Counted from the first letter of the stretch, positions 14,815 through 23,846 are shown. The stretch is 26,077 nt of DNA from an uncultured Bacilli bacterium (GCA_910579455.1 CAJTUT010000017.1:1-26077), one strand, 5' to 3'. Notes: generated from the letters alone by a model not told the origin. A program made the numbers and translations.

Positions 14815-17095
14815 ATAAAGCAAATCTCCTTTCAATAGCTTCTTTTCCTCCATCCATTAAATTAGCAATATTTTCTATTACAGAATAGTCTTTTTCACTG
14901 TATTCTAAGCATCCACTTTCAATAGTAATTATATCCTTATTATCTTTATTTAAACAAATAACATTATCAACATCTAAATTAACTACTAACAATGGATTAT
15001 GAGTAACAATTATAACCTGCTTTTTATCTCTAACTTTTTCTATATAACTAATTAAATCATTTGAAATTTTATTATTACTAATATCATCTTCTGGCTGATC
15101 AATTAATAAGACATTCTTTGTTTTATCAAAATTACCAAATTTAAAATCGTAATAAACAATTGATATTTCCCCAGGTGTTTTTCCTATTATTTTTTTATCA
15201 GATTTTTTTTCGATCGTTGTTTCCTCACTAGAATATTTTTCTGTAAATTTATCCACAGAATTGTACCATGTACTCAATTGTTCAATGCTCTTAATACCAG
15301 TTAAACTTTGAACTAACTCATCTTCATTATCTATATTGAATATATTAGTTTTATTGTACCCATTATTAAAAAGTTCTTCAAAAAAGTCATTACTTAAATC
15401 TGCGTTATCATATTTTGTTTTTTTAACGAAATAAAATCCTTCATTCGTTTTTTCTGTTTTTCCCGGTAATGGTTTAGGAAAATTCGGAATCTTTCTATCA
15501 CTTATTTGTTGTTTTAATGCTGATACTATTTCATTGCAAAAATCATTTAAATTATTTAGATAATCATTATTTTCTTTTTCCTTATCAGTACGTTTTGTCT
15601 CCATATTAGAATCAAAAGTATCTAACGATGATTTTATTAAATTTATTATATCATTACACTTAGCAATTTCTTTATGTTTGTTCTCCAAATCTTTTTGTAT
15701 AACATTCATACTTTTAATAATAGATTCTAGATCTTTATAATTTTCATTATAAAAACTTTGATTTTCATTATATTCCTTTTCTAATTCAATATAAATTCTA
15801 TTTAATTCATTATATCTATCCTTATATACATCATTCACATCATCAATTTCCTTATTAATTGATGGGATATAATTTTTTTCGGTTACTATTACAGGTAAAA
15901 AATTTAATTGTTCTAAACTTTCAATCTTATTATTTACATTTATGGTTTCTTGTATATAATTTATTAATTTAGTACTATAGTCTTTTATATTCTTTTTAAA
16001 TATATCCTTATTAAGGATATTATCAAAATAATTATTATTTTCTTTTTTAAAAAGTTCACCTTTTTTAACATTATCAATAATTTCATTTTGTTTAATATAT
16101 TCTACTGAAGGACTGCCTTTCTTTTCTATCTCCATAAAATTACTTTTTATTATTTTATTATAAAATGATTTAATATTCGAACTACCAATCATTTCTAGTA
16201 ATAATGTCTTACCCGAACCGTTATCTCCTATAATCGCATTAATTCCATTACATAATTGATATTCTTTATCATTACATTTAATAGATTTTATATAATTCAT
16301 GTTTTTGTTTTCTACTCTATTAAATCTTGTTTTAAAGCTTGTAAAAGAAAAAACCAATCCATCAAATGTAGGTAATGCTTTTATCTTACTTACATAGTTT
16401 TTATTACCACTGTTCTCATCTTTACAAGGATAGCATTCCCACTTATGACAGTCACTACCAATTACTGTTGCTATGTTTTTTTCTGTTTTCTTTAATGAAT
16501 TAATAATCATTCCCTGAACAGATGGTTTTTGATATTCTAAAGCATTAATATAACCAGTTGAAATATATTCATATACATCTTCAACTGAATTTGATAAACT
16601 TCTTTTTCCACCTTCAGGATTATCTAATGCTTTATGTTGATGAGCAATTAAAATCACACTACATTTTATCTCTTTTAATATTTTTTCAAATTCATTTTTA
16701 TTATAAAAATCATCTTTTTTTGTTAAAATCCTATTATCATTTACTACATGTTCAATTTTCGAAATTTTTTCTAAATCCGAATCATCAAAAATCGCTATTA
16801 TATGACACGATTCTTTATTATCTTCAAGTTGAACATCAAATTCTATTCCAGGTAAAATATTTTGAACATTAGGGTAATCAGGACTGTTTATTCCATTTTT
16901 TAATTTTGTATACAAATTATAACTAAATCTATTATGATCAGTAATTGAAAATAAATTTATATTTTTTTCATTTAATTTTTTTAATAAAACATCAATGTTA
17001 TCTTCATTACTGTTTGATACATAATCCTTTTCTTCTTTATATTCACTGTAAATAGAATGAATATGTAAATCAAAATTTATTATCTTATTCAACAT
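14783..17095 (-). CDS. TrlF-like protein: PHP phosphoesterase plus SMC/ABC-type ATPase
   Basis: The 770-residue protein has two modules. Residues 1-250 are a PHP phosphoesterase with metal ligands FDLHIHS (H11, H13), FSITDHN (D53, H54), GIEFDV, LIAHQHK and GSDCHKW. Residues 255-770 are an SMC/RecN-like ABC ATPase: Walker A GDNGSGKT (about 287-294), a long charged coiled coil, Walker B LLIDQPEDD (about 665) and the H-switch VIIVTHN (about 697). This architecture is that of TrlF-type proteins, found in defence islands and thought to be ATPase-gated nucleases. The ATG at 17095 is preceded by GGAGG at 8 bases; an earlier TTG codon overlaps it. It lies 122 bases after the GIY-YIG gene stop, with direct ATGACATT repeats in the gap. 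Its target is unknown. Confidence 0.85.
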   Translation of the reverse strand: MLNKIINFDLHIHSIYSEYKEEKDYVSNSNEDNIDVLLKKLNEKNINLFSITDHNRFSYNLYTKLKNGINSPDYPNVQNILPGIEFDVQLEDNKESCHIIAIFDDSDLEKISKIEHVVNDNRILTKKDDFYNKNEFEKILKEIKCSVILIAHQHKALDNPEGGKRSLSNSVEDVYEYISTGYINALEYQKPSVQGMIINSLKKTEKNIATVIGSDCHKWECYPCKDENSGNKNYVSKIKALPTFDGLVFSFTSFKTRFNRVENKNMNYIKSIKCNDKEYQLCNGINAIIGDNGSGKTLLLEMIGSSNIKSFYNKIIKSNFMEIEKKGSPSVEYIKQNEIIDNVKKGELFKKENNNYFDNILNKDIFKKNIKDYSTKLINYIQETINVNNKIESLEQLNFLPVIVTEKNYIPSINKEIDDVNDVYKDRYNELNRIYIELEKEYNENQSFYNENYKDLESIIKSMNVIQKDLENKHKEIAKCNDIINLIKSSLDTFDSNMETKRTDKEKENNDYLNNLNDFCNEIVSALKQQISDRKIPNFPKPLPGKTEKTNEGFYFVKKTKYDNADLSNDFFEELFNNGYNKTNIFNIDNEDELVQSLTGIKSIEQLSTWYNSVDKFTEKYSSEETTIEKKSDKKIIGKTPGEISIVYYDFKFGNFDKTKNVLLIDQPEDDISNNKISNDLISYIEKVRDKKQVIIVTHNPLLVVNLDVDNVICLNKDNKDIITIESGCLEYSEKDYSVIENIANLMDGGKEAIERRFALYENSRSESIL

Positions 17096-17217
17096 ATGTA
17101 ATACCTCCAATCAAAAAAGAGCATATTTCAACTCAAATAATGAAATACACTCATATTATTAAATATCATACTTTAAGATTATTTAAAATGACATTATGAC
17201 ATTATATTTATATATGC

Positions 17218-17880
17218 CTATTTACTTAATAATTTTTCTAATCTATGTTGCAATTGATATAAAGTAATATTACTTTCTACTTCACCATTTAAATCCTTAA
17301 CAGCTTGTAATAATATTTGTTTTTTAGATGGATTACTATTATTAGGAACTTCCATATTTGTTTCTTCTTCGTATATTCCTAATGTGCCATCATCTTTTGT
17401 TTTAGAATAATATGTTTTATTAGTCAAACTAGATTTAAACTTTATTTCTTTAAAATGATGTCTATTTTTAGATAATTCTCTATTCTTTTCAGCAGTTTCT
17501 TCTTCAATTACTTCTTCTTTTGTTGGTTTATATAAATGAAGTCTATCTTTAGTACCACTAATAATTGCAATATCCTCTAATAATTCATAAGCATCTTCTG
17601 GAGATATTAAATAGAACTCTCTAACTCTCACTTTATCATTTATTGTATCTATACTTCTCAAATCAGCATTTAATTTATCGATTATTTTATGTAATACTTT
17701 ATCAGCAGATTGAGTTTCTACATCATATGTAGCATATAATCTAAAAGCAAAAGGAACTGCTTCTGAATTATTTAATCTATTTAATCTTTCTTCTACATTT
17801 TTTGAGTATCCAATCTTAACATAATCTGGAAAAGATGGATTTGTTAAAATATAAATTTTTCCTACTATATTATCATTCAT
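17218..17880 (-). CDS. GIY-YIG nuclease, T5orf172-like
   Basis: The 220-residue protein opens with a GIY-YIG fold of the T5orf172 type. The GIY part is KIYILTN (8-14), the YIG part is YVKIGYS (20-26), the catalytic arginine is probably R32 (EERLNRLNN) and the glutamate E88 (VREFYL). A charged linker (EEVIEEETAEKNREL) leads to a C-terminal region with KTYYSKTKDDGTLGIYEEE and a helical end, which I do not recognise. Such nucleases occur in phages and next to restriction systems. The ATG at 17880 is two bases after the upstream methyltransferase stop, and its GGAGG site lies inside that gene, so the two are tightly coupled. It may cut DNA as an extra nuclease of the restriction system or act with the downstream PHP-ATPase. 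Confidence 0.8.
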   Translation of the reverse strand: MNDNIVGKIYILTNPSFPDYVKIGYSKNVEERLNRLNNSEAVPFAFRLYATYDVETQSADKVLHKIIDKLNADLRSIDTINDKVRVREFYLISPEDAYELLEDIAIISGTKDRLHLYKPTKEEVIEEETAEKNRELSKNRHHFKEIKFKSSLTNKTYYSKTKDDGTLGIYEEETNMEVPNNSNPSKKQILLQAVKDLNGEVESNITLYQLQHRLEKLLSK

Positions 17881-17882
17881 AA

Positions 17883-19697
17883 TTATACTTCCTCCAAAAT
17901 AATTCCATATTTAGAACATAAAAAATTATTTATCTTCTTAATATCATCTTCTTTAATTAAATACTCTATATCTATATCTGAAAATTCAGGTATACTAAAT
18001 TTTTTTATATAACTTTTAGCAAATGAATAAAATCCACCTGAATATGGTTTACTAACAATTCTAGCATAATAAGTAAATATATCAGATTCTAATATTTTTT
18101 TTAAAACAATTTTATTCATCTTTTCATCTGTTTTTATAGAATATCCACAATAAAATAATAAATCCTTTTCATCAGAAATAATTGAATAACATTTGTCTGA
18201 TAAATATGGAATAAATATTTTTTCATAATTACAATTTAACCCTTGTGTTCTCCCAAAAGCATACCATTCGGGATATACCTCTTTTCCTTTATCTCTTGCA
18301 GCTAATATATCTCTATTTTTGTAAAAAAACTTATATGTATATGGATAATTTTGCTTCAAGTCTATATCTTTAATAACAGTTAATTTATTATTCTCATAAA
18401 AATATGGAAAAATTATTTTTTCTCTCTTGTATACTAAATCCTCTTCTGTTTTCAAAATATTAGGTTTTACAATATCCCTACATATTTTCTTTTCAATTTT
18501 ATATTCTTTACCATTATAATTTCTATAAAAATACTCTTCATCTTCTCTTTCTATTTTAAATATATATATATCATTCTTTAATGTTGCAATTCCATTTTTT
18601 ATTTCATAATTTTCAAGTTTATTGGAAAATGACTCAATTATTTTAATATTATTTTTATCATTTATTGAGCTTAGTCTCCATGTATTATCATCAAAATCTT
18701 TATATTTATAGCTATTAAACATTAATTCATTTATATTATCAGGATTACAAATCGAATACTTGATTTTTTTTGTTTTTTCTAAATTTAATAAAACAATACA
18801 TGTATATGTCATTATATTTTCAAACACCAATTTATTTTTAAAATCAACTATACATATACTATTTGTGTTATTTAACATATATTCCCTAAGCTTTCTTCCA
18901 TTAGTGCTAATAAAGAACGTGTTTGGCGTAATATAGCCTAATACTCCATTTTTATTCAACAATTCTATTCCTAATTGATAAAAAGGTATATATAAATCAG
19001 TATTACCAGTTGTAGCTACATACCATTTTTTTAATGTTTTTTTATTCTTTAAATCTATATTTTTATTTCTTACGTATGGGGGATTACCTATTATAGCGTC
19101 AAATTTTATTTTTTTACTAGTATTAAATTTAAAATCATATTCAAGAGAATTATGACAAACAAGATTAAAATTATCAACAACTTCATTATTCGATAAAGCT
19201 AAAAGTTTTAGTATGTCTTTTGCTTTCAATATATTATCTTCTAAAATATCTACTCCATAAAGAAATTTTTCTATAATTGTCTTATAACATATATCATATT
19301 TATCATGAAATACAGTTGCGATTGAATATAGAAAAGAACCACAACCACATGAAGGATCACAAACCAAGAATGGTTCAATTCTATTATTAACAATTTCCGT
19401 AACAATGAAATTCTTTACATTATTTGGAGTATAGTATACACCATTTATTTCTTTTTCATCAGGAAGTATTATCAATTCAAACATTTTAATTAAGGAATCA
19501 ATTGAAAAAGTATCACCTATTATTTCTCTAATTTTTTTGTATCTCTCAATATCAATATTATTAAATTTTTCTACAAAATATAAATCACTTTTATAGTTAA
19601 TATTATTTATTTTAACATAGCAATAACACAACAAAGTATGTATTTCATTTATATCAATTGAAATATTATATATTGATTTCATTAAGTTTTCATTCAT
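17883..19697 (-). CDS. N6-adenine DNA methyltransferase (M.Eco57I/TaqI-like)
   Basis: The 604-residue gamma-type adenine methyltransferase has SAM-binding motif I DPSCGCGSF (about residue 115) and catalytic motif IV GNPPYVRNK (about 204). TDLYIPFYQLGIELLNKNG and GYITPNTFF follow, typical of the TaqI/Eco57I class. The C-terminal 250 residues are a target-recognition region (YPEWYAFGRTQGL, VSKPYSGGFYSFAKSYIKKF). No nuclease motif is seen. It overlaps the 3' end of the fused nuclease-methyltransferase gene by 8 bases. The ATG at 19697 is used, with AGGTGA just upstream; a GTG three codons earlier is part of that site. Its likely role is to protect host DNA at the system's asymmetric site, as M.Eco57I does beside RM.Eco57I. 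Confidence 0.9.
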   Translation of the reverse strand: MNENLMKSIYNISIDINEIHTLLCYCYVKINNINYKSDLYFVEKFNNIDIERYKKIREIIGDTFSIDSLIKMFELIILPDEKEINGVYYTPNNVKNFIVTEIVNNRIEPFLVCDPSCGCGSFLYSIATVFHDKYDICYKTIIEKFLYGVDILEDNILKAKDILKLLALSNNEVVDNFNLVCHNSLEYDFKFNTSKKIKFDAIIGNPPYVRNKNIDLKNKKTLKKWYVATTGNTDLYIPFYQLGIELLNKNGVLGYITPNTFFISTNGRKLREYMLNNTNSICIVDFKNKLVFENIMTYTCIVLLNLEKTKKIKYSICNPDNINELMFNSYKYKDFDDNTWRLSSINDKNNIKIIESFSNKLENYEIKNGIATLKNDIYIFKIEREDEEYFYRNYNGKEYKIEKKICRDIVKPNILKTEEDLVYKREKIIFPYFYENNKLTVIKDIDLKQNYPYTYKFFYKNRDILAARDKGKEVYPEWYAFGRTQGLNCNYEKIFIPYLSDKCYSIISDEKDLLFYCGYSIKTDEKMNKIVLKKILESDIFTYYARIVSKPYSGGFYSFAKSYIKKFSIPEFSDIDIEYLIKEDDIKKINNFLCSKYGIILEEV

Positions 19698-22600
19698 ATA
19701 AATCACCTATTATTTCAATTCTATCGATTCTACCTATGGAATTAACTAGTCGAATTTCTTCTTCAGTTAAATTATAAAGTTTACATATCATCATATCAAT
19801 TTCATCCCATAACGATTGTAATTCGTATTTTAAAACATTTTGTAATGCAAACGGTAATTTTATATATTGATTTTGCAAATCGAAAATTTTGTCATAAAAA
19901 ATACTTAGTTTTACTACAACTTCATCATCTTCAAAAATACTTATTGGAAATGGTACATCAATTAAAAATTGTTTATTAAATTTGAAATAATCATTTTGTT
20001 GTGGATTAGCTTTAGCTTTTGCAAAAACAGAATAAACTGTAGAATTTATAATCATTGACATAGCTTTCAATTTTGTAACATCATCATCTTCTATTGAAAT
20101 AAACCAAACATTTGAATTATCCATATAACAATCATAATCACATATAACAGAAGCAAATGTATCTTTAGCAGTCATTGGAATTATTATCTTCTTCTTTTTT
20201 AATGATTCATGGTTATGTTCTCGTGTGTATGTATGCCAAAATTCGCCTTCATTACATTCGACATTATCAAGAATAAAAGATTTTTTATCCTCTAAATATT
20301 TATATAATAAAGGCCATTTACCTTTTATTTCATTAATAGACATTTTTTCTCTATTATTATCACCTTTGTATGGAAAAATTGCACATGCTCCAGGAACAAT
20401 TTCTTTACAACAATAAAAATTTTGATTATATATAACAGGCTTTACTGAATCAAGTTCAACTTTTACCAATTCATTTAATCCATTATAGCCGATAACATAC
20501 TTATCTTCTATTTTGTATTTTGTTAAATGATATATTTTTTTATATAAAACTTGTATTCCATCTTTTATATTTATACCATTATTTCTTAAAGCTCCCAACG
20601 TTCCAATTTCATTTTTTTTACGTGATATAATTTCATTTAATTTATTAGATTCAAAAGACCATACATCATCTAAAGCATTTGAATTACATACATCAAATGG
20701 ATTTTTATTAAAAACTAATCCAGATTCAAATAAATATTTTAAAGCTATTGGATCATCTTTTAATAGCGAGTACATATACGAATTAACTGATTTCTTAGAT
20801 AATTGCAATATAGATACATATGTAATTCTATTTTTAAAAATATCCGTAGCTTTAAAATCAACTACCAAATCAAGCATTTTATTTGTATTAATATATTCTC
20901 TTATTTTTTTACCATAATTTGTTTTAAACCATCTTTTTTGAATAATAAAGTTCAGTTTACCATTGTCATTTAATAGTTTTAAACATTTTTCTATAAATAG
21001 TACTGATAAATCTGCTTTACCCTCAAAAAAATCATAATTATTACTTAAATATTCATGCATTTTAGATGACGCACTTTTGTAATATTTTGTTTCTACATAA
21101 GGCGGATTACCTATTATATAATCAAACCCTCCAGTGGATGTTATGTCATTAAATTCTTCTTTTATATTTATTGGTCTAATTGAAATTAATTCATCTGTTG
21201 ATAATCCTTCTATATTTTTTTCAACTAATGTATTTCCTAATAATATATTTTTTTGAATACTATGTAATATATTTTGGTCAAATGCTCCAACAGTTTTTAA
21301 TAAATTTATTGGTGTATCATCAATTATTTTTAAAGCTAATGACATTTTAGTTACTTCAACAGCATTTAAATCATAGTCAATACCATATATGCAATTAATT
21401 ATTAATTGTCTTTTTGCATTCATAGTTAAATATATTTCATCATCATTAACGAACCAATTTTCATATTCTTTTTCATATTTACCATTTTTAAATAACTCTA
21501 TGCACACCGAACATAATTCTTGCAGTGCTGATACCATAAAGATACCTGAACCACAACAAGGGTCCAAAATTTTTATTTTTAACAATTCACCAATTGATTT
21601 AAAAGATGATGTGTCTATGCATAAAGAAACTATTCCATCAACTATATATTTAGGTGTTGGAACCGCACCGTTTGTTTTCGTATAGTCCTCTTTTAAACAT
21701 TCAACTAATGTTCCATTCCTAGGTAGTAATTCCTTAGATAAAAAATCTTCATAAATATTAGATATAACTGATGTAGGAATGATATCAAATTTATATGGAG
21801 AAGGATAATATAGAGAATTTATAAAATCTTCAAAAAGACTTAAGTTTGAAATTTTCAATTCATCTAATTTTTTAAATTTAAAAAATAAAGGCCCATCATA
21901 GTGAATATTAAAATTTAAATTAGACTCTTTGCAAAAATTTTTCCAAAAATCACTATTTAACATTTCTTTCAATTTTTCCAAAGGTTCCAAACCTCTAGAT
22001 TCACATACTCTAATAAATAAGATTCTATTCATTATTATTTGTACAAAAAAATTTAATTCGTAATTGCTTATTTCATTATTTGCATAAATTTCATTTGCTA
22101 AATTCAAACGAAAGATAGATAATTCCTTATTAAATTCTTCGTCTAATGTACTTTTTCCTTCGATATTTATTCCATCATAAATTCTTTCTAGATTTCCGTT
22201 TAAAACATTCCCAATAAATAAATAATCATACAACACATCAAAATTATCAATATATTCATTAATGCTCAATTGAATAGTCCCGTATTTTGCACTTTGATTA
22301 ACATTAGGAAAAAATCTACAATCATAAATTACAAATTGTTCAAAATTTGTAACAAATGAACATGGAACTTTTGCAGACCATCCATATGATCTAATTTGAA
22401 AGGCAACTTCTTTGTCATTAAATATATCAACACCTACTTTTTTTGCATCTAAAAAAGCTTTTTTATTTTTTAGTAAAGTAAGAGTATAATCTGGTTTCTT
22501 ATGTTTTGAATTAATTTCTCTTAAACGAGCTGTACTATTTTTATCAAGAATTTTCTCTTGTAAAACGTAATCTTTATCTTTAACATCCCAACCAAAAACA

Positions 22601-22725
22601 CCTAAGAAATCATTAATCCAACTTCTTACCATTTCTTCACTTAAATCTATACCATTTTCTCCTACTTTATTTTTGTACAGTTCAATTAATTTTGATAATT
22701 TGTTTTTAATTTCTTCTTTATTCAT
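19690..22725 (-). CDS. Type IIG restriction enzyme: nuclease-methyltransferase fusion, Eco57I-like
   Basis: The 1011-residue protein combines three parts. Residues about 1-150 form a PD-(D/E)xK nuclease, with KKPDYTL (D79) followed by FLDAKK (D93, K95) and VAFQIRSYGWS. A helical connector follows. The adenine methyltransferase core has motif I ILDPCCGSGIF (about 390) and motif IV GNPPYVETK (about 538). The remainder is a specificity domain. Size and layout match Eco57I (about 1000 residues), an enzyme that cuts at a distance from its site and methylates one strand. The ATG at 22725 has GGAGGTG 5 bases upstream and lies 11 bases after the regulator's stop. The recognition site cannot be read from sequence. 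No internal stop is seen, so it looks functional. Confidence 0.92.
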   Translation of the reverse strand: MNKEEIKNKLSKLIELYKNKVGENGIDLSEEMVRSWINDFLGVFGWDVKDKDYVLQEKILDKNSTARLREINSKHKKPDYTLTLLKNKKAFLDAKKVGVDIFNDKEVAFQIRSYGWSAKVPCSFVTNFEQFVIYDCRFFPNVNQSAKYGTIQLSINEYIDNFDVLYDYLFIGNVLNGNLERIYDGINIEGKSTLDEEFNKELSIFRLNLANEIYANNEISNYELNFFVQIIMNRILFIRVCESRGLEPLEKLKEMLNSDFWKNFCKESNLNFNIHYDGPLFFKFKKLDELKISNLSLFEDFINSLYYPSPYKFDIIPTSVISNIYEDFLSKELLPRNGTLVECLKEDYTKTNGAVPTPKYIVDGIVSLCIDTSSFKSIGELLKIKILDPCCGSGIFMVSALQELCSVCIELFKNGKYEKEYENWFVNDDEIYLTMNAKRQLIINCIYGIDYDLNAVEVTKMSLALKIIDDTPINLLKTVGAFDQNILHSIQKNILLGNTLVEKNIEGLSTDELISIRPINIKEEFNDITSTGGFDYIIGNPPYVETKYYKSASSKMHEYLSNNYDFFEGKADLSVLFIEKCLKLLNDNGKLNFIIQKRWFKTNYGKKIREYINTNKMLDLVVDFKATDIFKNRITYVSILQLSKKSVNSYMYSLLKDDPIALKYLFESGLVFNKNPFDVCNSNALDDVWSFESNKLNEIISRKKNEIGTLGALRNNGINIKDGIQVLYKKIYHLTKYKIEDKYVIGYNGLNELVKVELDSVKPVIYNQNFYCCKEIVPGACAIFPYKGDNNREKMSINEIKGKWPLLYKYLEDKKSFILDNVECNEGEFWHTYTREHNHESLKKKKIIIPMTAKDTFASVICDYDCYMDNSNVWFISIEDDDVTKLKAMSMIINSTVYSVFAKAKANPQQNDYFKFNKQFLIDVPFPISIFEDDEVVVKLSIFYDKIFDLQNQYIKLPFALQNVLKYELQSLWDEIDMMICKLYNLTEEEIRLVNSIGRIDRIEIIGDLYE

Positions 22726-22736
22726 CAATTCACCTC

Positions 22737-23255
22737 CTACTTATTTCTTGGTAATTTTGAATAATCATATTTTTGTTGTATCGGTTTAAGTTCTTCAATT
22801 ACCCGTTTAATATCTTCTGATATTTCTTTTTTTGTATAATTTTTGTTTAATTTTTCTGATGTTTCAATTCTATTTTGAATATCAAATAGCTTTTTCCCTA
22901 CTTCAGAACATTGCTTTCTTTTTTTTGCATCCCAATCCAGCAATTCAAATTCAGATTCAGAATATTTATCCAATAATTCTTTTAATTCTCTATCAGACAT
23001 ACCTTCATATCTATCGACATTTAACGAACTTATTACACCCTTAAATCCACACGCCTCTAGCAAGTTTTCTAAATTTAATTCTAATATATTCGCTATTTGA
23101 TAAAGATCATCTAATTTGATCTTTTTTATTTTTCCGTTAACTATATCATTTAAAGTACTTCTACTTATTCCACTTAGTCTTGCAAGTTCTCTTTGAGAAA
23201 TACCTTTTTTATCTATAGCATTTAATAATAAATTTTGTAGTTTTTCTGAGTTCAT
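22737..23255 (-). CDS. XRE-family transcriptional regulator of the operon
   Basis: The 172-residue protein has an XRE/Cro helix-turn-helix at residues 5-65: GISQRELARLSGISRSTLND followed by IVNGKIKKIKLDDLYQIA and LELNLENLL. The C-terminal 100 residues are charged and helical (MSDRELKELLDKYSESEFELLDW, EDIKRVIEELKPIQQKYDY) and probably serve in dimerisation or effector sensing. It is about twice as long as the controller proteins of type II restriction systems, but its place as first gene before the nuclease is the same. It is likely to bind the palindrome and GGAC repeats in the divergent promoter region just upstream, setting the timing of nuclease and methylase expression. This role is inference. 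Confidence 0.88.
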   Translation of the reverse strand: MNSEKLQNLLLNAIDKKGISQRELARLSGISRSTLNDIVNGKIKKIKLDDLYQIANILELNLENLLEACGFKGVISSLNVDRYEGMSDRELKELLDKYSESEFELLDWDAKKRKQCSEVGKKLFDIQNRIETSEKLNKNYTKKEISEDIKRVIEELKPIQQKYDYSKLPRNK

Positions 23256-23295
23256 ATCATCCCTACTTTCTTCCCGATTATTCCTTTATAAAACT

Positions 23296-23324
23296 ATTTT
23301 ATCACTTTAAATTTAAATTGTCTA
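23296..23324 (-). promoter_or_regulatory. Leftward promoter of the restriction operon
   Basis: On the minus strand TAGACA (23319-23324) is followed by 17 bases and TAAAAT (23296-23301), about 40 bases before the regulator start. CGGACA (23331-23336) lies just upstream of the -35. Confidence 0.6.
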
Positions 23325-23344
23325 TATTTTCGGACAAAAAAGTA

Positions 23345-23374
23345 TTGACATTTTTCTCGGACGTGTATTATTAT
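23345..23374 (+). promoter_or_regulatory. Rightward promoter facing the integrative-element remnants
   Basis: A perfect TTGACA (23345-23350) is followed after 18 bases by TATTAT (23369-23374). It is divergent from the restriction operon promoter, with only about 20 bases between the two -35 boxes. A CGGAC motif lies in the spacer and the palindromic operator starts at the expected +1. Confidence 0.55.
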
Positions 23375-23380
23375 TGAATC

Positions 23381-23396
23381 GTCCAATAGTTTGGAC
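23381..23396. promoter_or_regulatory. Palindromic operator candidate for the XRE regulator
   Basis: A perfect inverted repeat GTCCAA-TAGT-TTGGAC spans the predicted start of the rightward transcript. Related GGAC half-sites occur at 23331-23335 and 23358-23362. Binding here would repress the rightward promoter and possibly influence the leftward one. Confidence 0.55.
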
Positions 23397-23526
23397 ACTG
23401 AATTGTTCTTTGAAAATTTAGTCTTAGTGGAAATCGCCGATATGCCATTAAGTAAAAAATGCAAGGCTATTAAATAACCAAACACTGGCAAATTGGAGTT
23501 ATGGTATGACTAATATACCAAGTTAT

Positions 23527-23557
23527 AATTAATAACTAAAATCAGAGCACGCTACCC
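23527..23557 (+). repeat. 31-bp inverted repeat, left arm
   Basis: This copy runs from AATTAATAACTAAAATC to AGCACGCTACCC and is the exact reverse complement of 25040-25070. It lies 26 bases before the first gene remnant of the integrative element. Confidence 0.85.
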
Positions 23558-23582
23558 TATTTAAGAAAGTAGGTGTAAAAAA

Positions 23583-23846
23583 ATGAACGAAAGATATTTT
23601 ACTCTAATTAGAAAAGATGTTCTTCATAATAATGAATTATCTCTTGGAGCTAAAGGACTATACTGTTTAATCTGTTATGACGTTACTAAATCGTTAAGGA
23701 GATTACTATTAGACCCTACTACTAGAGATGAAGTAAAAAACAAAGATTCATATATTGGTCTTCATATATCTGTTCAACCAGAAGATTCATTTAAAGAAAA
23801 GATTGATTCAGAATGTGAAAAAATGAAAAAAGAATACGAATTATAA
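23583..23846 (+). pseudogene. Replication-initiator N-terminus joined to an unrelated tail
   Basis: The 87-codon frame starts with MNERYFTLIRKDVLHNNELS, LGAKGLYCLICY, the winged-helix opening of plasmid/ICE replication initiators (RepA/DnaD-like, FxKIxNxxLxxxxLSxxAKGLY). After about residue 34 the sequence changes character (DVTKSLRRLLLDPTTRDEVK and onward to KMKKEYEL) and no longer fits that family, which normally runs for several hundred residues. It is probably two gene ends joined by a deletion. AAGTAGGTG precedes the ATG, so it may still be translated. Confidence 0.5.

Noticed and set aside
16558..16872. A 104-codon plus-strand frame opposite the PHP-ATPase
   Set aside because: It lies antisense to conserved PHP motifs, and its hydrophobic, leucine/tyrosine/histidine-rich composition is what reversed AT-rich coding sequence gives.
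20225..20416. A plus-strand frame opposite the restriction enzyme gene
   Set aside because: It is antisense to the specificity domain, with no ribosome binding site; likewise the frames at 21389-21685, 22832-23044 and 25308-25511.
17218..23255. BREX or DISARM system
   Set aside because: There is no PglZ, BrxC/L, helicase or DUF1998 gene. The two methylases fit the Eco57I type with a fused nuclease instead.
23392..23478. A 28-codon rightward frame starting with TTG (ending PLSKKCKAIK), possible leader peptide
   Set aside because: It starts inside the operator with no ribosome binding site or ATG. Being near the rightward promoter is not enough evidence.
23294..23491. A 65-codon minus-strand frame between the regulator and the inverted repeat
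   Set aside because: It covers both divergent promoters and the operator, lacks a ribosome binding site and has no family resemblance, so it is a chance frame.
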